From assembly GCA_016946835.1 (NCBI GenBank), contig JACVTC010000111.1, positions 165,001-229,000 of the forward strand: a DNA stretch of 64,000 nucleotides, given 5' to 3'. The notes under the pieces are model-generated. The model saw only the letters and a list, made by a program, of their open reading frames with translations. It did not search any database and had not been told where the DNA came from. The DNA comes from Neocallimastix lanati (nom. inval.). Its lineage: Eukaryota; Neocallimastigomycota; Neocallimastigomycetes; Neocallimastigales; Neocallimastigaceae. Both the position numbers and the translations under genes were made by a program. Shown piece by piece: positions 24,731-35,977 of this stretch. How positions within the stretch are numbered: position 1 is the stretch's first letter; the number at the start of each line of letters is the position of its first letter.

Positions 24731-25149
24731 TTTATGTGATTTTTTTTTTTTTTTTAGTATCTTTATGTAGTATCTATTGATTACCATTTAATTATTATGT
24801 ATAAAATTTTTGGTTATAAGAATGAGATATAAATTTAAATGTATCTTACATCTATTTTATATAATTTTTTTATTTAAAAGTTTATAAAAATTATAATAAA
24901 CAATAAAAATGATTAAAAAAAAAAATTTTTTTTTTTTTTTTAAATAATTGTATATACTATAAGTAAATATAATAAATAGTTATTTAATTAAATATTTATA
25001 ATCATTTATAAATGGTAATTATATATTTATTCAATTTATTAATTATAGACCATTTCATCTATGAATTAATTCATTAAATACTTTTAATATTTAAAACCAA
25101 CAATTAAATAATGTAAAAATATGTTCATAAAAAAAAAAAGAAATAGTAT

Positions 25150-26180
25150 TTATATCAGTCATTTTAACAGACATTTCCTCCATTATGTCAATTTTAGTTT
25201 ATAATTTTTATTAGGATATGTCTAAAAAATTTATATTAATAAAAAATATTAATAAAAACATACATAAATTCCAATATATAATAATAAAATTTAGTGTATC
25301 ATTCTTATTAATTTTAATTAAGGTTATTTATAATATACATTTAGAAAACTACTACTACAAATGTACAATAATTCTAATACAACTTATTTTTATATGTAAA
25401 TATAATTAATGTACGTCAAACATGTTTAGTTTGTATCTTTTGTATACATTTTCCAATATAATTTATAATAATAAAGCTTAGTATATCATTATCATTATTT
25501 TTAATTAATATAATTCTTTTAGTTAATATTATTGAAATTAGACATGTTTTAATTAAGGTTATAAATTAAAATTGATATAATGGTGCAAATGTCTGTTACA
25601 ATGACCGATAGAAACATCATTTATTAGTGCTTAATGATATTTAACATGTTGGTTTGTATCTTAAATAATAATTTAATTTATGATGAAAATTAATTTATTT
25701 ATCATATTAAATGGATTAATGAATAATTGTTTGTTATGTAAATGTATTATGACAAATGTTAAATATTATAAAGAATGTAAATAAATACTAATTAAAAGAA
25801 TTTATATTGGTAATTTAGATATGGGCAATTTAAATAGTATTAACTAAAAAAAAATTATATTAATTAAAAATTAATGATAATGATACACTAAATTTTATTA
25901 AAAAAAATATATTGGAAAATGTAAAAAAAAAGACACAAACCAACATGTTAAATATTATAAAGAATGTAAATAAATACAAATAAATGGTATTTATAATTGC
26001 TATTTAATAGACAATTCATCCATTATATCAATTTTAATTTATAATTTTAATTAGGATATGTCTAATTTCTATAATATTAACTAAAAGAATTATATTAATT
26101 AAAATTATTAATAATGATAAACTAAATTTTATTATTAAATAATTTAATGGAAAATGTATAAAAGATACAAATTTATTCTT
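25150..26180. repeat. Cluster of alternating-orientation repeat units upstream of the exonuclease gene
   Basis: A core unit contains CATTATATCAATTTTAATTT, ATGTCTAATTT, ACTAAATTTTATTATT and TGGAAAATGTA. It is seen forward at about 25,155-25,330, inverted at about 25,440-25,615 and forward again at about 25,840-25,925 and 25,990-26,170. Linkers share TTAAATATTATAAAGAATGT. The short frame at 25,218 lies in the repeat and is not supported as a gene. A similar cluster lies at 30,140-31,160. Confidence 0.7.
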
Positions 26181-26360
26181 TTTTTTTTTTTTTTTTATTT
26201 TATTTTAATATTATAAACATATTTTTTTTTATTAATAATATTTTCACATATTTATTGAACACAACTTTATTGTAATATTTTATATTATTTAATTCTACAT
26301 TAATCAAATTTTTATATAGATATTATATTAAGAAAAGAGACTATTTATTTTAAGGAAAAA

Positions 26361-27503
26361 ATGGATGACATTAAAAGAAATAGTTATATTCTTCCTTCAT
26401 TTATTCATTCTTACGGTACCAAAGTTGATGAGATAACCTGTAAAAAAGTTAAAAGATTACAATTTAATATTAATTTAATTGATCGATTAAAGAAAGAAGT
26501 AAGTTCCACCAAAAAGTTCTTTGCTTTTGATACTGAAGCATATGAACATGAACAAGAAAAGCTGACAGAATTTGGATGGAGTACTTTTAATAATAATGGA
26601 AAAATTTATTCAGAATGTCATTACATTGTAGATGAATATTACAATTTACGTAACCATGATAATGTACCAGATAATAAGGATAACTACTTGTTTGGAAAAT
26701 CTAAACGTTTACCACTTCGTGAAATTGAAAAGATTTTAAAAGAAGAAATTAAAAAAGTTGACATTATTATAGGACAAGGAATTCATAATGACATTAAGTA
26801 TTTAAAAGATTTAGGTATTAATATCAATGAATTTAGATATATTGATGGAGAGAGTTTCTATTCAGGAGGTAAAGCTATTATTGATACTACTGATCTGTAT
26901 GCTGGATATTATCTTGATAAGCCATCAAGTTTAGAAAATGGATTAATTAAATGTAATATCCCTCATGAAAAAATGCACAACGCCGGTAAGTTAATTATTA
27001 ATTAAAATTTGAAAAGAAATAAAGTAATTATAATAAAATTTTATTTATAAATTAAATGATTAAATGTTATTTAGGAAATGATGCACATTATACAATGAAA
27101 TATGTCATATATTTTATTAATAACATGGATATTACTAAGGAAAAATATCAAAGATTATTACGTTTAAAGGTTCCTAGTTATATTGGTCCATGTAAATATT
27201 ATATAATTAAATTAAATATACTATTAATATAATTTAAATATATTTTGTATATCCAATCCCTTACTATTATTGAAAATAAATCCATTTTATTTTATTATTT
27301 TTTTTTTTCTAGATAAATACTATAAAAATGATCCTAATAATACACATTACCAAAAAAGAAATAACAGAAATTATAATAATTTAAACTATAATAATTTTTA
27401 CAATGATTTTGACAATGATTATGGCAATGATTCTGATAATCATTGCCATAATCATTGTATTTCGGAATGCTTTATTACATTTATATTATTTAAAAAAAAA
27501 TAA
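26361..27503 (+). CDS. DEDDh 3'-5' exonuclease-like protein (Gfd2/YDR514C-like), copy 1
   Basis: Exons 26361-26985, 27075-27191 and 27313-27503 join in frame to 310 aa. The catalytic set of a DEDDh RNase-H-fold exonuclease is complete: D57 and E59 (FAFDTEAYE), D144 (GIHNDIKYL), H206 and D211 (HNAGNDAHY). Exon 1 stops inside the last motif and splicing restores it, which supports the first intron. This arrangement resembles the Gfd2/YDR514C family C-terminal domain of fungi; substrates of that family are uncertain. The tail after about residue 262 is Asn/Tyr/Asp low complexity. Its last part (CISECFITFILFKKK) matches non-coding DNA downstream of copy 2, so the C-terminus may have been gained by a local deletion. 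Confidence 0.85.
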
Positions 27504-27589
27504 ATATTTCGAATATATATCATCTAAAAAAAAAAAAAATGTTTGATAGTTAATTATAAAAATCTAATATAATTAATTAATATTTTATA

Positions 27590-28740
27590 ACAGTAAGTTT
27601 TCGACATTGTTAAATATGCCTTAGAACTTAAATATGTTAGACCTGAACAATTTGGATTTAGAAATAAAGATGAATGTATAAGTTTATATATTACAATTAG
27701 AGATATATGTCAAAGAAGAAAATTTCAAGGAAATTTTACTTATCTGGCTTTTCTTGATCTTAAAAAAGCATATGATTCAGTACCTATTTTTAACATTTTG
27801 ACCAAATTATATAACTTAGGAATTAGAGGTAAATATCATCTGTTTTTAAGGAACCTTTATCTATCTTCTAAAGCTCGTGCTTTTTTTAATGGTAATCTAT
27901 TAGAAGAATTTTCGATTAATTGTGGTGTTAGACAAGGAATGCCCTCTATCTCCTATTTTATTCAATTTGTTCATTAGTGATGTACTGGATAATTGTGATA
28001 AGTATGGTGTATATTTAGAATCGCAATATTGTTGTGGTGGACTTTTTGCCGATGATATTGTTTTAGTTCCTCCTTCTAAACAAGCTCTTAAGAAAATTTT
28101 GAATAAGGTTCATGAATGGGCTATTAAAAATGAAATGACTTTTGGAATTAATAAATGTGCTACTCTTGTTGTAAAAACCGCTTAACCTTGTTAAACCGAT
28201 AAATTACAAAGATCCATCTTTCTTTATTGGTAGTAACAAATTACCTAAAACTGACGACTATACTTATCTTGGTATTCCTTTTAATGAATCTTTTTTTATC
28301 ATTGAAACCTATACAATCCAAATTAAACAGTAATTAAAATGTCAAGTTAAATTTCATACTTTCGATTTCTTATTAATAAATCTATTTCTCTCCTATTGAG
28401 GAAATATGTTTTTAATTTCCTTTATTCTTGGTCTTGTTTTATATTATGCTCCTCTCTTTGGTTCAAATAAGAGCAGATGTTCTAAAGCTCAAAAAAAATT
28501 ATTTAACAGAGGACTTTATTTGAAATTATGGATTTAAATCCCGTAATTCTTATGTTAATCTCTATGATATTACTCATGAATTGAGAATACTCACTCTTTC
28601 AGCTGTCTGTGCTATATCTCAATTACGCTGCTTTAGAAAATGAAAAAGTTCATCATGCATTATTAATCATCTCACAAATAATATGTCACATTACTCATGG
28701 ACTAAAGAATCAAAACTTTGGATAAAAAATTTTTCTTAAT
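27590..28740 (+). pseudogene. LINE (non-LTR) reverse-transcriptase relic
   Basis: RT domain pieces in order: YVRPEQFGFRNKDECISLY, then FLDLKKAYDSVPIFNIL (first catalytic Asp region) at about 27,750, then a GVRQG motif at 27,925. A one-base insertion near 27,938 shifts the frame. The line continues as CPLSPILFNLFISDVL and GLFADDIVLV with an intact catalytic FADD at about 28,040. It is shifted again after 28,185 (AAAACCGCTTAACC) and ends in scattered C-terminal segments to about 28,740. There is no endonuclease domain, so it is a 5'-truncated, dead copy. It belongs to the same family as 41,330-44,340 (minus). Confidence 0.88.
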
Positions 28741-28744
28741 AATT

Positions 28745-28869
28745 GGTAATTAATATATGTTATCTATTTATTGAATAAAAATATTACTTCATTTTTATTT
28801 TAAATATATATGTAAATAAAAAATTAAAATAGTATTAAAAAAAAAGTTCACATATAAATTTAAAAAATA
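28745..28869. other. Short spacer between LINE relic and right duplication copy
   Basis: AT-rich, no gene. Similarity to the left copy becomes visible again near 28,870. Confidence 0.5.
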
Positions 28870-29120
28870 AAAAAAATAAACTAATGTGGAATACATTATA
28901 ATTATAATTTTTTTTTTTTTTTGTATCTTTATGCAATATTTATCGATTACCTTTAAAAAAATAGTTTTTCAATATTAAAATAATAATTAACTTTATCTAT
29001 TTATTATTTTCATTTGATTTTAATTTTTAATTTTTAATTATTATTATTATTATTATTTATTTTTATTATATTTTTTTTTTCTTTTCAATAGATTAATGTA
29101 CAAATGATTAAAAATAACTT

Positions 29121-29612
<492 letters not shown>

Positions 29613-30139
29613 CTACTCCTTCCATTACATTTTTCTTTATGCATATAAGCTCCTTGTTCAATTAAATATTTTACGAGCTTTTCATTTCAAGTTATCCATT
29701 ATCAATTTCATACCTTATTTTTATTATTTTACTACTATCGAAATATATTCAAATTATTAATTGTAAATTAATTCATCATGAAATAATCCATGAAGTATAA
29801 AATTAGGTTATATGAATGAAATAAAAATCTATCTTACATCTATTTTATATATTTTATATATAAAACTTTTTTATTTTAAAAGTTTATAAAGGTTATAATA
29901 AACAATAAAAAATGATAAAATATATATATATTTTAAATAATTATATATACTATAAGTAAATATAATTAAATAATTAAATATATATATTTATTATCATCTA
30001 AATCTGGTAATTATATATTCAATTTATTAATTATAGACTATTTCATCCATGAATTAACTCATTAAATATTTTTAATATTTAAAACCAACAATTAAATAAT
30101 GTAAGAATATGTAAATAAGAAAAAAATAGTATATATATA

Positions 30140-31160
30140 TAGTCATTTTAATAAACATTTCCTCTATTATCTCAATTTTAGTTTATAATTTTTATTAATA
30201 TGTCTAAAAAATTTTTATTGATTAAAATTAATAAGAATGATACACTAAATTTTATTATTATATATTGGAATTTATGTATGTTTTTATTAATATTTTTTAT
30301 TAAAGTTATTTATATTATACATTTGGAGAATTATTTTAAACGTTCAATAATTCTGAATACAATTTATTTTTATATGCTAATAATTAATGTACGTCAAACA
30401 TATTTTATAATAATAAAATTCAGTATATCATTATCATTAATTTTTAATTAATATAATTCTTTTAGTTAATATTATTGAAATTATACATATTCTAATTAAG
30501 ATTATAAATTAAAATTGATATAATAGAGAAAAAGTCTGTTAAAATGATCAATATAAATACGATTTATTAGTGTTTATTTATATTCTTTATAATATTTAAC
30601 ATGTTGTTTGTATCTTTTTTATACATTTTCCAATATATTTTATCATGTTAGAAATAAAATTTTAAAATCATAAATAATAATTTAGTTTATGATGAAAATT
30701 AATTTATTTATCATATTAAATGGATTAATGAATAATTGTTTGCTATGTTAATGTATTATGACGAATATTAAATATTATAAAGAATGTAAATAAATACTAA
30801 TTTAGATATGGGCAATTTAAATAGTATTAACTAAAAAAAATTATATTAATTAAAATTAATGATAATGATACACTAAATTTTATTAAAAAAAATATATTGG
30901 AAAATGTAAAAAAAAAGACACAAACCAACATGTTAAATATTATAAAGAATGTAAATAAATACAAATAAATGATATTTATATTTGTTATTTAATAGACAAT
31001 TCATCCGTTATATCAATTTTAATTTATAATTTTAATTAGGATATGTCTAATTTCAATAATATTAACTAAAAGAAATATAAAGAAATATATTAATTAAAAT
31101 TATTAATGATAAATTATATTTTATTATTATAAAATTTAATGGAAAATGTATAAAAGATAC
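30140..31160. repeat. Repeat cluster upstream of exonuclease copy 2
   Basis: Same core units as 25,150-26,180: forward at about 30,145-30,300, inverted at about 30,365-30,545 and forward again at about 30,790-30,900 and 30,985-31,160. The frame at 30,200-30,451 is repeat-derived. Confidence 0.7.
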
Positions 31161-31353
31161 AAATTTATTCTTTTTTTTTTTTTTTTTTTATTTTATTTTA
31201 ATATTATAAACATATTTTTTTTATTAATAATATTTTCACATATTTATTGAAACACAACTTTATTGTAATATTTTATACTATTTAATTCTACATTAATCAA
31301 ATTTTTATATAGATATTATATTAAGAAAAGAGACTATTTATTTTAAGGAAAAA

Positions 31354-32414
31354 ATGGATGACATTAAAAGAAATAGTTATATTCTTCCTTCATTTATTCA
31401 TCCTTACGGTACCAAAGTTGATGAAATAACCTGTAAAAAAGTTAAAAGATTACAATTTAATATTAATTTAATTGATCGATTAAAGAAAGAAGTAAGTTCC
31501 ACCAAAAAGTTCTTTGCTTTTGATACTGAAGCATATGAACATGAACAAGAGAAATTGACAGAATTTGGATGGAGTACTTTTAATAATAATGGAAAAATTT
31601 ATTCAGAATGTCATTACATTGTAGATGAATATTATAATTTACGTAATCATGATAATGTACCAGATAATAAGGATAACTACTTGTTTGGAAAATCTAAACG
31701 TTTACCACTTCGTGAAATTGAAAAGATTTTAAAAGAAGAAATTAAAAAAGTTGACATAGGACAAGGAATTCATAATGACATTAAGTATTTAAAAGATTTA
31801 GGTATTAATATCAATGAATTTAGATATATTGATGGAGAGAGTTTCTATTCAGGAGGTAAAGCTATTATTGATACTACAGATCTGTATGCTGGATATTATC
31901 TTGATAAGCCATCAAGTTTAGAAAATGGATTAATTAAATGTAATATCCCTCATGAAAAAATGCACAACGCTGGTAAGTTAATTATTAATTAAAATTTGAA
32001 AAGAAATAAAGTAATTATAATAAAATTTTATTTATAAATTAAATGATTAAATGTTATTTAGGAAATGATGCACATTATACAATGAAATATGTCATATATT
32101 TTATTAATAACATGGATATTACTATGGAAAAATATCAAAGATTATTACGTTTAAAGGTTCCTAGTTATATTGGTCCATGTAAATATTATATAATTAAATT
32201 AAATATACTATTAATATAATTTAAATATATTTTGTATATCCAATCCCTTACTGATATTATTGAAAATAAATACATTTTATTTTATTTTAATTTTTTTTTT
32301 CTAGATAAATACTATAAAAATGATCCTAATAATACACATAATCGAAAAAGAAATAACAATAATCGTAATTATTTTAATTATGATGACTATTATGATGACC
32401 CTTTCTTTCTGTGA
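31354..32414 (+). CDS. DEDDh 3'-5' exonuclease-like protein, copy 2
   Basis: Exons 31354-31972, 32062-32178 and 32305-32414 join in frame to 281 aa. It is nearly identical to copy 1 through exon 2, with the same splice phases. Differences: S17 becomes P, and an in-frame 6-base deletion removes two Ile from the strand before the second catalytic Asp (DIIIGQG becomes DIGQG). The C-terminal tail is shorter and different (NYFNYDDYYDDPFFL). The catalytic set remains (D57, E59, D142, H204, D209). The shortened strand could affect folding, so activity is uncertain. Confidence 0.82.
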
Positions 32415-33135
32415 TTACTGTAAATATAATTGTTCTTCAAATTAGTTTATTGATTTTCCAGGGGTTCCAGAGGGAGATTATAAATTTTTGTAAAAACCTA
32501 AAGAATAAAAAAATAATTATTAAAGTGATTATTTAAAGAAATTTATCAAAAAAAAAAAAAAAAAAAAAAAATAAAAATAATAACAAATGTAATATGCTAT
32601 ATAATTTTATTAAATAAAATAATTGAATTTTAAACACAAACACACACAAAAAAAAAAAAGTATTTTATTTCATTAAAATAGGTGAATTTTATATTATAAA
32701 AATAACATTGTTTACTGCTTTAAGAAAAAAAAAAAAAAATTAATGGAATTCCTACTTATTTTACATTCTAAATGTTGTATTTCGGAATGCTTTATTTCAT
32801 TTATATTATTTAAAAAAAAATTAAATAATTCGAAAATATATCATCAAAAAAAAAAAAAAAAAAAAAAAAAAGTTTATCCAAATTTTTTTCATTTTTCATT
32901 TTTCATTTTTTTTTTAAAAAATGTCTGATAGTTTATTATAAAAATCTAATATAAATAATTAATATTTTATGATAGTAAGGTTTGACATTAAAATTTCCAA
33001 TTTACATTTTCCCAAAAAAACATTTAAATAAACATTTCAAAAATAACTTTCTTTAGATTTCATACATTTTTTTGAAATATTTAAAATTTAACAAATAAAT
33101 GATTCCAGAAGATATTAATGAAAATTTGAAAATTT
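32415..33135. other. Spacer with A-runs
   Basis: Contains poly-A tracts at 32,549, 32,647 and 32,846. The stretch 32,765-32,815 matches the 3' end of exonuclease copy 1. No independent gene is supported; the frame at 32,743-32,928 overlaps that match by chance. Confidence 0.5.
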
Positions 33136-33139
33136 TGAT

Positions 33140-33295
33140 AATTTGAAAGTTTTTTTGATAATTCTACACCAGGTAATCCTCAACAAAATGATCAAGTCAA
33201 AAGGATTGATCAAGGATTAAATAACTGCGAGAAAACTTTACTCTGTGAACGGTTAAATAATCTCCTCTTTTATTTTATAGGATGAATCTATTAAA
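33140..33295 (+). pseudogene. Ty1/Copia integrase scrap
   Basis: The plus-strand frame reads NSTPGNPQQNDQVKRIDQGL and continues NNCEKTLLCERLNN. This is the end-of-core motif (G-x-P-Q-Q-N-x-x-x-E/K-R) of retroviral-type integrases of the Copia class. Only about 45 codons remain, without flanking domains. Confidence 0.72.
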
Positions 33296-33528
33296 TGTGT
33301 ATAAATTGATCCTTGAATATAATTATTTAATTCATCTAAACCTATAGCTACAGTGATGGGAAAACCAGTTGTAGTTGATTTTGGACCACATTTATTAGGA
33401 TCAACGGTACATAATTCATCAATAGCTGCAATTAATTGATTTAAAATATTTGACGTAGTATGATTTTGAGAGCTACAATAGGCTTCGATGGCTATAATCA
33501 ATAATGAAAATAATTTTAATATTTTCAT
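33253..33528 (-). CDS. Small secreted protein, probably truncated
   Basis: 91-aa frame with a clear signal peptide (MKILKLFSLLIIAIEAYCSS). The mature part has two further Cys residues (ELCTVDPNKCGPKS) and no recognised domain. The last ten or so residues lie antisense to the integrase scrap at 33,140-33,295, so the natural 3' end was probably lost when that element landed. It could be a 5' fragment of a larger secreted protein. Whether it is expressed is unknown. Confidence 0.5.
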   Translation of the reverse strand: MKILKLFSLLIIAIEAYCSSQNHTTSNILNQLIAAIDELCTVDPNKCGPKSTTTGFPITVAIGLDELNNYIQGSIYTHLIDSSYKIKEEII

Positions 33529-34029
33529 GGTATTTATTTTTATTTTATATTATTTTTGATTTATTTTTAAAAATAAAAAAAAATCATTTTATACCTCAAA
33601 TATTGCTTAAAGTATTAAATCATGGATGTGAACGTGTCTTGCTACGTTACTAATATCTATATTTATATATATATAAATCTTTTTCATATATTTATTTAAC
33701 ACTTATTCTACTATTTATCTTAATATAATATATGATTAAAATCATATTAAAAATTAGAGGTTTATTAAAAAATCTTAAATAAACATTACAAAAAATTAAA
33801 ATTTTCAATTAAACTCATATTAAAGTATTTGATATACAATAATTTCGTTTTTTAAGAAATATTTTATATTTTGACATATTATAAAAAATTTAATAATATT
33901 TCTTTGTCAATTTTATTAATATTTTTCATTTAAAATTTTTTATGTTTATATAGTATAGAAATATAAATATTATTTAATTTTTAAAATGAAATATTTAAAT
34001 AATAAGAAATTGTAAAGTTTTATTAAACA

Positions 34030-35500
34030 ATGAATATAGAAAAAGAAAACAATACTGAATTATTTTTTAAAGAATTAAAGAGTAAAACATGTAACCCTGA
34101 AATATTATATAATCTTTCTTTAAAGGGAATATATTTATATAAGCCTTTATATTTATATAAAAGAATAAAATATCATGAGTATGTAGTAGATATAAGTTTA
34201 ATGTATAAGCAATATTTTAAAATATATAATGATAGACAATATGATCGATTAATTGAAAAATTTGAAAAATATGAAAGTAAAAATAATACATATAATAAAA
34301 ATGAATATAGACAGTTAATAATATTAAATGAATATATTATTAAAAAGTTAGTTAATGATAATAATAATTCCTACATTTTGACACTTTTAAACGAATATTC
34401 ACATATTTCATTATATTGTTTATTAAAATACAATTTTATTTCTTATAAAATTTTTGATTATTTTAAATATAACACAATATCTTATAGTGATTTTATATTT
34501 ATTACTTTTTATATTGCGTATTTATTTAAAAGAAAATATAAATTTAAGTAATATTAGTAAATACATTGGTAATAGTTATGTTTCATGTCATTTAAAAAGT
34601 GAATTTGGTAAAGATATTATAGCTTTAGAGTTTATAATAATAAATATTTGTAATAATATTAAATATGATTATTGTTACGCACCTTTGCGTTTATACCCAA
34701 TTTATCCTTTAAACTTATTAAAAAAAATTTCTTCTAAAATTTATGAACCTAATATTTTATATCTCAAATGCGATGATAAAAATATAGAAGATTTCATTAA
34801 TAGTATTTGTGGAGATATTGAGTTAAATAATATACATTCAAAAGGTTCTAGTGCTTTTTCAAAAGTATGTGAATCCTTTTTATTTGAATGTAAAATTACT
34901 TATGATAAAAATAACTTTACTATTACTAATTATAAAGAGTATCTTTTAAATAAAAAAAAAGTTGAAAGATAATAGCTCGGAAAATAGTTATATTAAACGT
35001 GAAGATTTATGGTTTGGAAACAAAGATTTATTTAATTTTAATTTTGAATTAAAAAAATATCATTTAAAATATAATGAGAGATATAATTATTCATATCGAG
35101 AAATAGATAAATTTAGTTTAATATTTAGAGACAAGTATTTAAATGATGATGAATTACCTAAAGTTTTAAAAGATCCTGAATATATACTTTATAAAAGTGA
35201 AAATGACACGACAATGGAACATAATTATTTTTATACTATAATTATAAGATGCTGTGTTATTGGATCTCTAATTTATAACAATAAATCTAAATTTGTTATA
35301 AATACTTTAACCGAATTATTAAATAATTATGTTCCATTAAGTTATAATTTTAAAGAAAACAGGTTATATTTTGAACCTACAGAAAGAGATATAGGAGTTT
35401 TTGAAGATATGGAAGAATGGATGGAAGATTATCACAACCTATTTTATTATACAATTTCATCAACATCGAATGCTAAATTTAATAAGTGTTTTGAAATTAT
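34030..35500 (+). pseudogene. Frame-broken gene of unknown family
   Basis: Three overlapping frames in series look like one protein of about 480 residues. Frame 1 (34,030-34,551, starting MNIEKENNTELFFKELK) passes to frame 2 near 34,510-34,550 (NINLSNISKYIGNSYVS). It then passes to frame 3 at the A9 run near 34,952-34,960 (NSYIKREDLWFGNKDLF). Coding character is lost at about 35,500 in T-rich minisatellite. No introns of normal size fit the junctions, so single-base indels, real or assembly errors in A-runs, are likely. The text is Tyr/Asn/Lys-rich, with a Cys-containing segment (KYDYCYAPLRLYP). No domain is recognised. Confidence 0.5.
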
Positions 35501-35792
35501 CTCTAAATTATTTTTTATTTTTATTATATATATATATTTATTTATATTTTATTTATCTATAAATTATTATTTATTTTTTCTATATCTATCTTTAAATTAT
35601 TTTGGATTTTTATTATATATAAATTTATTTATCTTTAAATATTATTTTTATTTTTTTTTTATTTTTTTTTTTCTTTTTTTTTTTATTCTTTATTTTTATT
35701 CTTTATTTTTTTGGTTATTTTCTATTTCTAATTTCATTTTTATTTTTATTATATATATATATATAATTTTTTATTTTTATTTTTATTTTTTT

Positions 35793-35830
<38 letters not shown>

Positions 35831-35880
35831 TTATTTTTATTTTTATTTTTATTATATATATATATATATATATTTATTTT
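35490..35880. repeat. T-rich minisatellite at the 3' side of CotH copy A
   Basis: Imperfect repeats of a unit of roughly 40-45 bp related to TTTATTTATCTCTAAATTAT plus TTTTTATTTTTACTATATA, grading into TA runs. The same unit abuts CotH copies B (45,150-45,360) and C (57,105-57,260). Confidence 0.7.
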
Positions 35881-35977
35881 TTTATTTTTATACCCACAGA
35901 AGAAAAATTATTATTTAATTTAAAAATAAAATAATTTTTCTATTTTTATTATTTTTATTTTTACTTTTTTTCTATTT

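Larger units (their letters stand above)
24600..27560 (+). repeat. Segmental duplication, left copy
   Basis: Non-coding flank plus exonuclease gene match 28,870-32,850 at high identity over most of their length. Landmarks are CCATTTCATCTATGAATTAA at 25,050 against the same region at 30,036, the gene starts at 26,361 and 31,354, and TGTATTTCGGAATGCTTTAT at 27,457 and 32,775. The offset of about 5 kb is constant apart from small indels. A poly-T tract of about 63 bp (24,663-24,725) sits near its left end. Confidence 0.85.

Noticed and set aside
25218-25409. Small MSKKF-starting protein, with a relative at 30,200-30,451
   Set aside because: Both lie inside the alternating repeat units and diverge in frame; repeat-derived.
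32459-32500. Extra last exon for exonuclease copy 2 after TTTTCCAG (VPEGDYKFL)
   Set aside because: No in-frame donor with a good GTAAGT-like site precedes it, and exon 3 already ends in frame with a stop. Left open to RNA evidence.
35500-35918. Hydrophobic C-terminal extension of the third frame of the broken gene
   Set aside because: Residues come from T-rich minisatellite; coding character ends at about 35,500.
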